NCBI GenBank assembly: GCA_035934015.1
Contig: DASYYH010000016.1
Location: forward strand, 186,001-250,000
Origin: Candidatus Acidiferrales bacterium
Lineage (GTDB): Bacteria > Acidobacteriota > Terriglobia > Acidiferrales > UBA7541
Length of the DNA stretch: 64,000 nucleotides
Reading direction: 5' to 3'
Made by a program: the position numbers and the translations under genes. This document shows, in pieces, positions 8,718 to 16,259 of this stretch. The notes under the pieces are model-generated. The model was given only the letters and a program-made list of their open reading frames with translations, was not told the origin of the DNA and searched no databases. Each line of letters starts with the position of its first letter. Position 1 is the first letter of the stretch.

Positions 8718-8984
8718 GTGCGCAAATACATGATTGTGTATGACCTAGAACGACGGGGCGAAGATTACGAGCCATTGCTCAGTGCGTTGAGAAAGCTCGG
8801 TGCCCTGCACGTTCTGTATTCCAAGTGGGTGCTGCGGACGAACTATACCGCAGCGCAGCTTCGCGACCATCTACAGAGGTTCATTGATGCAAATGACTTG
8901 CTTCTTGTGGTTGGCCTTACCGGAGAAGCCGCTTGGACGCGTTTGTTCGTTACTAACGACCAATTCAAACAAGCCGTCGCCTGA
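8718..8984 (+). CDS. Cas2/SinR-like small protein
   Basis: An 88-residue protein beginning VRKYMIVYDLERRGEDYEPL. The first beta strand YMIVYDL, the middle HVLYSKWVL strand and LRDHLQRFIDANDLLLVV fit the ferredoxin-like fold of Cas2, VapD and SinR-like proteins, which often occur without CRISPR arrays. I chose GTG 8718 because AGGGG lies about 11 nt upstream; ATG 8730 is the alternative. No Cas1 or CRISPR array is nearby. Some Cas2/VapD relatives are nucleases or toxins; here that is only a possibility. A strong terminator follows 10 nt after the stop. Confidence 0.75.
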   Translation: MRKYMIVYDLERRGEDYEPLLSALRKLGALHVLYSKWVLRTNYTAAQLRDHLQRFIDANDLLLVVGLTGEAAWTRLFVTNDQFKQAVA

Positions 8985-8993
8985 CGGCGTATC

Positions 8994-9031
8994 GCCGCTG
9001 GGGATGCAACATTGCATCTCCGGCGGCTTTT
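8994..9031 (+). terminator. Rho-independent terminator after Cas2-like gene
   Basis: Long arms 8994-9008 and 9013-9027 pair fully if two G-U pairs are allowed, with a four-base loop ACAT. TTTT follows at 9028-9031. Confidence 0.85.
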
Positions 9032-9189
9032 CCATCTTTAAGTTCTCGGTAAGCTTGCAAAGAAGTTTGGATTCCTCGCCATTCTCCGGCATCACATGAA
9101 CGCCGCCATTATGCCAGAATATTCTCATAAGGATATTCTCACACTCAGCGCCGAAATGAGTCCATCCCTATTTTCCCCGGTCGCCCATC

Positions 9190-9206
9190 AAATGACACCA
9201 CTACCC
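9190..9206 (-). repeat. Right inverted repeat of candidate island
   Basis: AAATGACACCACTACCC is the reverse complement of 6132-6148 with one difference. It is followed by the palindrome ACCCC/GGGGT (9203-9217). It lies between the Cas2-like terminator and the promoter of the ABC ATPase gene. Confidence 0.6.
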
Positions 9207-9244
9207 CTTTGCGGGGTGTTGCCTGCATAGAAAACACTCCATGC

Positions 9245-9250
9245 TAGAAT
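9245..9250 (+). promoter_or_regulatory. -10 box of the ABC ATPase gene
   Basis: TAGAAT ends 10 nt before ATG 9261, so the transcript would have a leader of only a few bases and no ribosome-binding site. No clear -35 box is seen. Confidence 0.45.
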
Positions 9251-9260
9251 CTTTGGCGCA

Positions 9261-10298
9261 ATGGCTGCTGACAAATTGACCGGCTCTCCGCTCATCGACG
9301 TACGCGAACTCTCAAAGGACTTCCGCACGTTTCGCCGCCGCGAAGGCATGTGGGGCTCGATTCAAAATCTCTTCGTGCGCGATTACATGACCGTGAGCGC
9401 CGTCGACCGCGTGAGTTTCGAAGTCAAGCGCGGCGAAATGGTCGGCTACATCGGCCCGAATGGCGCCGGCAAATCCACCAGCATCAAAATGCTCACGGGA
9501 ATCTTGATGCCATCCTCCGGCGAAGCGCGCGTGAATGGCTTCATCCCTTATAAGCAGCGGCGGCAATACGTCAAAACCATTGGCGTCGTCTTCGGCCAGC
9601 GCACGCAGCTCTGGTGGGACATCGCCGTCGTCGAATCATTCAAGCTACTCCGGCGCATCTACGAAGTCTCCGAGCGCGATTTTCAGGAGCGCATGGAGAA
9701 ATTCAATCAGATTCTCGGCATTCAGGATTATCTCTTCACGCCGGTACGCAAGCTTTCTCTTGGCGAGCGCATGCGCTGCGACCTGGCTGCGGCGCTGCTG
9801 CACAATCCGCCGCTGCTCTTTCTCGATGAGCCAACCATCGGCCTCGACGTGGTTGCGAAAGACCAGATTCGCAAATTTCTGCGCGCCATCAATCGCGAAT
9901 TTCAAACCACCGTGTTGCTGACCACGCACGATCTCGACGATATCGAGGAACTGTGCCGCCGTATCATGATTATTGATCACGGCCGGCTGCTTTATGATGG
10001 CCCTCTCGATCTCCTCAAGCAAAAATTGCTGCGCACCAAGCAGATCAAATTTGCCGTGAAGGACTCCGCGCAGCTCGCGGGCATGCATGCGTTCACGCGC
10101 GACGGTCTGGAGTTCGAACAAGTCGATCAGCTCACCTATCGCATCCGTTTCGACCGCGTGAAGGTCTCCACGGCAGACCTGATCCGCCAGATTTTGAACA
10201 CCGTCGAAGTCCGCGACCTGCTCATCGAGGACGAACCGATTGAAGAAGTCGTGAAGCGCATCTACGCCGGCGCGGCCCTGCAAGAAGTCGTACTTTAG
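9261..10298 (+). CDS. ABC-2 exporter ATP-binding protein
   Basis: A 345-residue ATPase with Walker A GPNGAGKST (65-73), signature LSLGERMRCDLA, Walker B LLFLDEPTIGLD and the H-loop LTTHDLDD. A C-terminal extension of about 90 residues follows. This long form typically pairs with two ABC2_membrane_6 permeases; such a pair lies 4 kb downstream at 14476 and 15300. The intervening decarboxylase and TPR genes may be part of the same unit. The family includes exporters of antibiotics and other small molecules. The substrate is unknown. Confidence 0.92.
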   Translation: MAADKLTGSPLIDVRELSKDFRTFRRREGMWGSIQNLFVRDYMTVSAVDRVSFEVKRGEMVGYIGPNGAGKSTSIKMLTGILMPSSGEARVNGFIPYKQRRQYVKTIGVVFGQRTQLWWDIAVVESFKLLRRIYEVSERDFQERMEKFNQILGIQDYLFTPVRKLSLGERMRCDLAAALLHNPPLLFLDEPTIGLDVVAKDQIRKFLRAINREFQTTVLLTTHDLDDIEELCRRIMIIDHGRLLYDGPLDLLKQKLLRTKQIKFAVKDSAQLAGMHAFTRDGLEFEQVDQLTYRIRFDRVKVSTADLIRQILNTVEVRDLLIEDEPIEEVVKRIYAGAALQEVVL

Positions 10299-10329
10299 CG
10301 AAACGATTCTCACGCACAAGGTGGCCCGC

Positions 10330-11781
10330 ATGCCTGAAAAAACAGGCTTTCACATGACTCCGGAGGAGTTTCGCCGTCATGGAAAAGCTGTCGTGGATTG
10401 GATCGCCGATTATTACGAACGCATCGAATCCTACCCCGTGATGTCGCGGGCGAAGCCCGGCGAAATTCGCGCCTCGCTTCCGAAAAATGCGCCGCAGAAG
10501 GGCGAGTCCTTTGATGCAATGCTGCGCGACGTCGAAAAGCTGATTCTGCCCGGCATCACCCACTGGCAATCTCCGAATTTCTTCGCATTTTTCCCGTCGA
10601 ACACTTCGTTTCCCTCGATCATGGGGGAAATGCTTTCTGCGGGCCTCGGCGTTCAGGGGATGCTCTGGGCCACCAGTCCGGCTTGCACGGAACTCGAAAC
10701 GCACATGCTCGATTGGCTCGTGGAGATGCTCGGCTTGCCCGGCAAATTTCTCTCTGCCACCACAGGTGGTGGAGTGATTCAAGATACGGCGTCCAATTCT
10801 TCGCTGTGCGCGCTGCTTGCCGCCCGCGAACGCGCGACGAACTATGCTTCGAACGAGCGCGGCTGCGACGGTAAGCTCGTCGCCTACACCTCTTCGCAAG
10901 CCCATTCTTCGCTCGAAAAAGCGGCGAAAATCGCCGGAATCGGCGGCAAAAATCTGCGTCTGATTGAAGTCGACGAAAACTTCGCGATGCGCCCGGATGC
11001 GCTCGCTGCGCAAATCCAGCGCGACTTGGCCGCCGGACATACACCTTGCTTTGTATGCGCAACCGTGGGCACGACTTCTTCCAACGCAATAGATCCAGTC
11101 CGCGCCATCGGCGAAATTTGCCGCACGCACAAAATCTGGCTTCACGTCGACGCGGCAATGTCCGGCACAGCGGCGCTCTGCCCGGAATTTCGCCGGATTC
11201 ACGACGGCATCGAGTCCGCCGACAGTTACTGCTTCAATCCGCACAAATGGATGTTCACGAATTTCGATTGTGATTGCTTTTATGTCGCCGACCGCGCCGC
11301 GCTGATTCGCGCAATGAGCATCCTGCCCGAATATCTGCGCAACAAAGCCACAGAATCCGGCGCCGTGATCGACTACCGCGACTGGCATGTGCAGCTTGGC
11401 CGGCGGTTCCGCGCTTTGAAGCTCTGGTTTGTGATTCGCCACTACGGGATCGAAGGCCTACAGCACCACGTTCGTCGGCATGTTGAACTCGCACAACAAT
11501 TCGCCTCTTGGGTGCGCGAAGATAGCGATTTCGAGCTCGTCGCGCCCGTCCCGCTCAATCTGGTTTGCTTTCGGCATCGTTCCGGCGACGCCACCAATCA
11601 AGAAATTTTGGATCTGCTGAACCAGAGCGGCGCCTTATATTTGACGCACACCAAACTGGACGGCAAGCTTACGCTGCGGCTTTGCATCGGCCAGACGAAC
11701 ACCGAGCGACGCCACGTCGAGCGCGCATGGAGCCACATCCGCGAGGCATCTCGAAAAGGGCGTATTCCTCTTGACAAATAG
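10330..11781 (+). CDS. PLP-dependent aromatic-amino-acid decarboxylase-like enzyme
   Basis: A 483-residue group II decarboxylase. His192 (SSQAHSSLEKAA), Asp274 (HVDAAMSG) and Lys306 in FNPHKWMFTNFDCD correspond to the ring-stacking, pyridine-nitrogen and Schiff-base residues of DOPA/tryptophan decarboxylases. TTGGGVIQDTAS is the phosphate-binding loop. HVDAAMSG has Met where the family usually has Tyr or Trp, so specificity may differ. The product would be an aryl amine such as tyramine or tryptamine. ATG 10330 was chosen because AAGGTGG lies 5 nt upstream; GTG 10321 is the alternative. It follows the ABC ATPase by 31 nt, suggesting an operon. Confidence 0.9.
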   Translation: MPEKTGFHMTPEEFRRHGKAVVDWIADYYERIESYPVMSRAKPGEIRASLPKNAPQKGESFDAMLRDVEKLILPGITHWQSPNFFAFFPSNTSFPSIMGEMLSAGLGVQGMLWATSPACTELETHMLDWLVEMLGLPGKFLSATTGGGVIQDTASNSSLCALLAARERATNYASNERGCDGKLVAYTSSQAHSSLEKAAKIAGIGGKNLRLIEVDENFAMRPDALAAQIQRDLAAGHTPCFVCATVGTTSSNAIDPVRAIGEICRTHKIWLHVDAAMSGTAALCPEFRRIHDGIESADSYCFNPHKWMFTNFDCDCFYVADRAALIRAMSILPEYLRNKATESGAVIDYRDWHVQLGRRFRALKLWFVIRHYGIEGLQHHVRRHVELAQQFASWVREDSDFELVAPVPLNLVCFRHRSGDATNQEILDLLNQSGALYLTHTKLDGKLTLRLCIGQTNTERRHVERAWSHIREASRKGRIPLDK

Positions 11782-11853
11782 TTAACTCTATGGTACACAG
11801 TGGTTTGCAGCCTGGAAAGCCCAGGCTGCGAGCGATAGCGGTGGAAGTATGCC

Positions 11854-11883
11854 AGGCCACGGCGACGTGGCCTTTCGCTTTTT
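11854..11883 (+). terminator. Terminator after decarboxylase gene
   Basis: AGGCCACG and CGTGGCCT form a perfect 8-bp stem with a GCGA tetraloop, followed by TTCGCTTTTT. It would end transcription from the ABC ATPase and decarboxylase genes before the TPR gene. Confidence 0.8.
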
Positions 11884-11898
11884 ATACGCTTTTGCTGA

Positions 11899-12187
11899 TT
11901 CTAATCGCTAGAGATATGAATTATTAGAACTCGATGCAACTTACACAAAACAAACAACGGGAGGCCGTTCTAATCGCTGATTCTTTCGGTTTTTTGAAAA
12001 ACTTTGCGATTTCGGACACTCGCCTCCGTCCACCATTGTTCCCGATTCGGGAAATCGCCCGCCTCATCAGGCTTGCCCGCCTCGGCCCGTCGTCCGCCAA
12101 TCGTCGCAACTTTCTAATCGGGACACTAAAGCTCAGTGAGTTTCCGCTAACCACTCGCAAAACCAATCACTTGCGCTTTTCTAATCG
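11899..12187 (+). repeat. Cluster of TTCTAATCG repeats, copy A
   Basis: TTCTAATCG occurs at 11899, 11968, 12112 and 12179, with spacings of 69 and 67 bp within pairs. The unit at 11899-11954 matches 62358-62413 at 47 of 56 positions without gaps. Each of those units carries TTCTAAT, 17 nt, then ATTAGAA, which can form a hairpin, followed by AACTTACACAAAACAAA. The second pair is more diverged but shares TTTCTAATCGGGACA. Confidence 0.65.
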
Positions 12188-12428
12188 GGACAGATTTTCG
12201 TCTCTTCCTTTTCGCGCGCCCGCTGCGCAAACCCTCCAGCCTCCAGAACTTCCAATCGCCACATCTCGCACCGCATTGTCAAAATCGTCGCTGTCGAAAA
12301 CCCACCGAATGGATGCCTCATGCACCTTGACATGGTCTTGGCTGAGGGTGCATAGTTTCGTCAAGTGCACGGTAATGTTTTCGAATACCTCTCCTCTTGA
12401 ATCTGCCTCTTCGAAATCAAGGTGCTCT

Positions 12429-14342
12429 ATGGGCATGAGAACTGCGAAATGGGTCGTCCTCGTTGTCCTCCTGACTGGAATGGCGAGTAGCGTTCTGGCG
12501 CAATATGAACCGAAGCTCGGTGTGGGAGCTCCCGTCATTCTCTACATCAAGGACTCTCTTGGTAATACAATCGCGACTCCGCCGACGATCCGCATGACTT
12601 CGGAAACCGACATGGTGCCCATCATGCAATTGCCACACCGGCTTGGGGACGGATGGCAAATTGAGGGCGCGCAGCCGGGGCTCGACTATGAAGTCGAGGT
12701 GAGTGTTCCGGGCTATCACCCAGCGACGGAAGACCTGGTCGTTCCCATCAATGGCGCAGAGAGCGCACTGATCGTCTTCCTCCGGCCTATCGATAAACCG
12801 GGAGTCCTGGGAAATTCTCCCGGTGGAAATTTTGTGATGGCTCCCCGGGCCCAGAAAGAGGCCGACCAGGCACTGAAGGATTTGAACAGCAACAAGACGG
12901 ATTCAGCGCTGAAGCATATCGCAAAGCTCTTGAAAATGGATCCGGGCAACCCGTATTCGAATTACCTCGCCGGCGTTGCGTATCTTCGGAAAAATCAGTT
13001 GCCCGAAGCGAAAACTTATCTGGAAAAAGCGGCTTCGATCGATCCCAAACAATTCCGCACACTTCTTTCTCTTGGGTCGGTCCTTTATCGTGAGTCTGAT
13101 TTTGCTGAAGCCATTAAGACGCTTTCGCAAGCAAATGACTTGAATCCCAAATCATGGCAGGCCCATTGGATGCTGGCCATCTGCTATCAACAGACAGGAA
13201 ATTATGAGCAGGCGCGCAACAATGCCAAAATCGCTTTGAAATTGGACGAACACGACGCCAGCCGGGCATGGCTGGTGGTAGGCCAATCCGAGGCGGTACT
13301 CGGGGATCGTCAGCGGGCGATTGCCGCTCTCGATACGTTCATCCGCGAAAATCCAAGCGATCCCAACGTGCCGCAGGCGCAGCGTTGGGTGAAAAGCCTT
13401 GAGGAGCAGTTGGCGCAAATTGGACTCTCGGCCTCAACGGCTACCATGGCAACTCCCGCTTCAGCGTTGATTCCAATCGTCGGAACGCCGAACTCATCGG
13501 CAGCGTCTCTTCTCACGGCAGATCTGGTCGAAACGCCACCGAGAGAGAATTGGGCCCCGCCGGACATTGACGCGGTGAACATCGCCGCGACATCTTCTGC
13601 GTCATGCCCGTTGAATAGGCTATTGAAAGGCGCCGGTACCCATGCGGAAGATTTCGTAAGTGATTTCGAAAGAATGACCGCAGTGGAGGAGTATCAATCC
13701 GTTGAAATCAAACGAGACGGGAAGCTCGAAAAGCCTGACTCGGCGAAATTCAACTATATCGTCACAGTCGACAGATCGAACCCGAGAATTCCCCATATCG
13801 AAGAAACTCGGAATAATGGGGTTTCGACCGCGGATTTGCCCGGCTACTTCGCGGACTTCGGCGCGCCTGCGCTCGAGTTAGTCCTCCATTCCAATTTTCG
13901 AAAAGACTTTCAATGGAGCTGCGAAGGACTGGGCAAGTGGCAGGATCGCCCGGCATGGGTTTTGCACTTTCAACAGCGCGTGGACCGGCCCACAAGTCCC
14001 CTGGAATCCTTTGAAAACTCCTCCCAACGATTTCTTCTTCCCTTAAAGGGCCGTATTTGGATTACCGAGAGCGGCGACGAATTGGTGCACATGGATGTTG
14101 ATATTGCAAAACCCATCAAAGAAATTGATCTGCGGCGCTATCACCTCTCGCTCGATTATCGTCCCGTTTCATTCCCGGTGCACAAAGTACAGCTATGGCT
14201 GCCGGAGACCACGGATCTTTATATCCAATTCCACGGACGCTTCTTCCACAATTATCATCATTTCACGGACTACAAGTTGTTCTGGGTGGGAACGACGCAA
14301 GTCATCAGCAAGCCAAAAGAAGCCCCGCTTAAGCAGAATTGA
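12429..14342 (+). CDS. Large secreted TPR protein
   Basis: A 637-residue protein with a signal peptide (VVLVVLLTGMASSVLAQ). A PEGA-like beta region (about 30-120) leads to several TPR units, such as PYSNYLAGVAYLRKNQLPEA and WQAHWMLAICYQQTGNYEQA (about 150-310), and then a C-terminal domain of about 300 residues I do not recognise. ATG 12429 has AAGGTG 4 nt upstream and starts the signal peptide. The frame is open to 11934, but that stretch holds dispersed repeats. It lies between the exporter ATPase/decarboxylase pair and the two permeases, so an envelope role with that exporter is possible but unproven. Confidence 0.85.
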   Translation: MGMRTAKWVVLVVLLTGMASSVLAQYEPKLGVGAPVILYIKDSLGNTIATPPTIRMTSETDMVPIMQLPHRLGDGWQIEGAQPGLDYEVEVSVPGYHPATEDLVVPINGAESALIVFLRPIDKPGVLGNSPGGNFVMAPRAQKEADQALKDLNSNKTDSALKHIAKLLKMDPGNPYSNYLAGVAYLRKNQLPEAKTYLEKAASIDPKQFRTLLSLGSVLYRESDFAEAIKTLSQANDLNPKSWQAHWMLAICYQQTGNYEQARNNAKIALKLDEHDASRAWLVVGQSEAVLGDRQRAIAALDTFIRENPSDPNVPQAQRWVKSLEEQLAQIGLSASTATMATPASALIPIVGTPNSSAASLLTADLVETPPRENWAPPDIDAVNIAATSSASCPLNRLLKGAGTHAEDFVSDFERMTAVEEYQSVEIKRDGKLEKPDSAKFNYIVTVDRSNPRIPHIEETRNNGVSTADLPGYFADFGAPALELVLHSNFRKDFQWSCEGLGKWQDRPAWVLHFQQRVDRPTSPLESFENSSQRFLLPLKGRIWITESGDELVHMDVDIAKPIKEIDLRRYHLSLDYRPVSFPVHKVQLWLPETTDLYIQFHGRFFHNYHHFTDYKLFWVGTTQVISKPKEAPLKQN

Positions 14343-14475
14343 TTCCATCGCGACTCACCTGACCACCCTGCTCAAGGAGCCTGTGTTACGATGCTTGGTT
14401 GCATATCGCAGGCGAATGACGCGCGAATGAAATGAACTGTTCGATTGAATTAGAACTTCGGTGGAGCGGCGTGTA

Positions 14476-15294
14476 ATGGCCTCGCGCGTGCAGGCAGCGC
14501 TTGTACCCTACGCAGAATTTTCGCGCATCGGGTTCGTCAACATCCTCGCATTTCGCCTGCGTTACTTTACCGGCATCATCACGTATCTCCTCAACGTTAC
14601 GGTCTATTACTTCATCTGGAGCGCGGTATTTCGCAATGTGTCCGGATCTATCGCGGGCTTCAACTTGCCCCAGATGATTACATACGTGAGCGTCGGCTGG
14701 ATTATCCGCTCGTTTTACTGGAATACGATTGACCAGGAAATGGCTTACGAGGTCATCGAAGGCAAGATCGCCATGGATTTGATCAAGCCCGTCTCGGTGC
14801 AATGGATGTGGATTTTTCGCGCCATGGGCGAGTCGGCATTTCGACTCGGCTTATTGACCGTGCCTACGGCCATCGTCGTCGCGTTTGTTTTTCCAGTGAT
14901 GGGACCTGCGTCCGGGACAGACTTTGCTCTGTTTGTTCTCGGAGTCATCGGTTCATTTTTCCTGATGGGCGCGATCAATTTCATGATCGGAACCTGCGCG
15001 ATTCCGCTGAAGTCTATTCTTGCAATGATACGCGCGAAATACTGGCTCATCGAATTGCTTTCCGGCCTGCTGATTCCCATGACCTATTTCCCGAATAAAG
15101 TGGCGGCCGTGCTGGCCTGGCTTCCCTTCGAGCACATCGCGTATACGCCACTCTCAATTTATCTGGGCAAGTTTTCGACGCACAAGGCTGTTGAGCTGCT
15201 TTGCATTCAGTGGCTATGGGTAATTATCCTGTTGTATCTGGCGCACGTCTGGTGGGAGCGCGCCACGAAGAAAATCACGATTCACGGCGGATAG
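14476..15294 (+). CDS. ABC-2 permease subunit 1 (ABC2_membrane_6-like)
   Basis: A 272-residue hydrophobic protein with about six membrane helices. The N-terminal amphipathic stretch and the sequence EVIEGKIAMDLIKPVSVQW are typical of this permease family, whose members work as pairs with a long ABC ATPase. ATG 14476 has GGTGGAG about 9 nt upstream; GTG 14461 is possible. The next permease starts 5 nt after the stop. The likely ATPase is at 9261. Confidence 0.88.
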   Translation: MASRVQAALVPYAEFSRIGFVNILAFRLRYFTGIITYLLNVTVYYFIWSAVFRNVSGSIAGFNLPQMITYVSVGWIIRSFYWNTIDQEMAYEVIEGKIAMDLIKPVSVQWMWIFRAMGESAFRLGLLTVPTAIVVAFVFPVMGPASGTDFALFVLGVIGSFFLMGAINFMIGTCAIPLKSILAMIRAKYWLIELLSGLLIPMTYFPNKVAAVLAWLPFEHIAYTPLSIYLGKFSTHKAVELLCIQWLWVIILLYLAHVWWERATKKITIHGG

Positions 15295-15299
15295 GACGC

Positions 15300-16160
15300 A
15301 TGAGGGATATGAAAACATCGCCCATCGAGAAGGAGCAGGAATCCGTTCTTCGTCAGTTTTGGCACGGTTTCGTTCGGCACTCCATGCTCTTTGGCGAATA
15401 CTTTTCGCAATACGTCAAAATGCGTGTCTCCTACCGTGGGGATTTCATCGTCTCGACGCTCACGAGCCTGGCGGCTACAATCTTCGCACTTTGCTTCGTC
15501 ATCGTGCTTTTTCAAAAGGTCCCGGCATTAGCCGGCTGGACACTGAATGAGGAAATCTTCCTCTACGGTTTCTCGCTCTTGCCCTATGGGATTTTTAACG
15601 TCATCAGCCTCAACCTTTACGACTTTGGAAACAACTACATCATCGAAGGCAAATTTGATCGCGTTATGCTGCGGCCCATATCGACTCTGTTTCAAGTTCT
15701 ATTCGAGCAGTTTCGCGTCGAGTCCATGCAGGAAATCGCCACGGGCCTCTTCTGCATGGGATACGCGTCCCATGAATTGAATGTGCATTGGACTGTCGGA
15801 AAATTCTCGCTGCTTGTTTTCTGGGGAGCTTGCGCGGGCATCATTTATGTTTCGGTTTTCCTGTTGCTCACGACAATTTCGTTCTGGTTCGAAGACCGCA
15901 TCGGCGTGCATCCGCCCGTCTGGAACGTGATTGCCTTCGGCCGCTATCCCCTTTCGATCTATTCCGGTGTGGTACAGTTTTTCCTTTGCTGGATTATTCC
16001 CTTCGGGCTCGCGTCGTTTTATCCCAGCGTACGGCTCCTCGGCCACACGGTTACGCCGGAATACCTGCCTTTTGTTCCTCTTGTCGCCCTGGCCTTTCTC
16101 GTTTTTGCGATCTCGATGTGGAATTATGGCACGCGCCACTATTCCTCAACGGGTTCGTGA
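15300..16160 (+). CDS. ABC-2 permease subunit 2 (ABC2_membrane_6-like)
   Basis: A 286-residue protein with about six helices, homologous in plan to the preceding permease (YIIEGKFDRVMLRPISTLFQ corresponds to its EGKIAMDLIKP motif). Together they would form a heterodimeric channel. ATG 15300 lies 5 nt after the previous stop and has AGGA just upstream; ATG 15309 is the alternative. The gene is convergent with the SpoIIE-type phosphatase. Confidence 0.88.
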   Translation: MRDMKTSPIEKEQESVLRQFWHGFVRHSMLFGEYFSQYVKMRVSYRGDFIVSTLTSLAATIFALCFVIVLFQKVPALAGWTLNEEIFLYGFSLLPYGIFNVISLNLYDFGNNYIIEGKFDRVMLRPISTLFQVLFEQFRVESMQEIATGLFCMGYASHELNVHWTVGKFSLLVFWGACAGIIYVSVFLLLTTISFWFEDRIGVHPPVWNVIAFGRYPLSIYSGVVQFFLCWIIPFGLASFYPSVRLLGHTVTPEYLPFVPLVALAFLVFAISMWNYGTRHYSSTGS

Positions 16161-16259
16161 GCCGGAGAGTCCTTCTGCTTTCAATTTGAGTCGGATCAGG
16201 AAACATTCCAGGAAAGAACTTCAATTGGGGCACCTGGTAAGAACCTCGCGCCCCGCTTC

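Larger units (their letters stand above)
6120..9217. mobile_element. Candidate mobile island with inverted-repeat ends
   Basis: A 3.1-kb block lower in GC than its neighbours, bounded by a 17-bp inverted repeat (6132-6148 and 9190-9206, 16/17 matching). Each repeat is joined on its outer side to a small palindrome: TACCC/GGGTA at 6120-6136 and ACCCC/GGGGT at 9203-9217. It holds an AAA ATPase, a DDE transposase and a Cas2-like gene. I see no convincing target-site duplication next to the ends. The repeats and gene content are direct observations; that the block moves as a unit is inference. Confidence 0.5.
11782..12428. other. 647-bp intergenic region with terminator and repeats
   Basis: It contains a hairpin CAGCCTGG/CCAGGCTG (11808-11815/11821-11828), the terminator at 11854-11883 and four copies of TTCTAATCG (11899-12187). 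An open frame continues through it into the TPR gene from 11934, but the repeats and lack of domain character argue that it is non-coding. Confidence 0.6.

Noticed and set aside
6107-9230. Target-site duplication around the inverted-repeat island
   Set aside because: The bases outside 6120 and 9217 do not match each other convincingly.
10222-11442. A 406-codon open frame antisense to the decarboxylase
   Set aside because: Arg/Ala/His-rich shadow frame with no motif; the plus-strand gene is well supported.
11899-12187. A possible CRISPR array, given regular spacing of a short repeat and a Cas2-like gene 3 kb away
   Set aside because: Only two repeats per array at 67-69 bp, no uniform spacers, similarity extends through the spacer, and no cas1 or effector gene is present.
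11934-12428. An N-terminal extension of the TPR protein by 165 codons
   Set aside because: The stretch holds dispersed repeats and has no domain character, while ATG 12429 begins a good signal peptide with AAGGTG just upstream.
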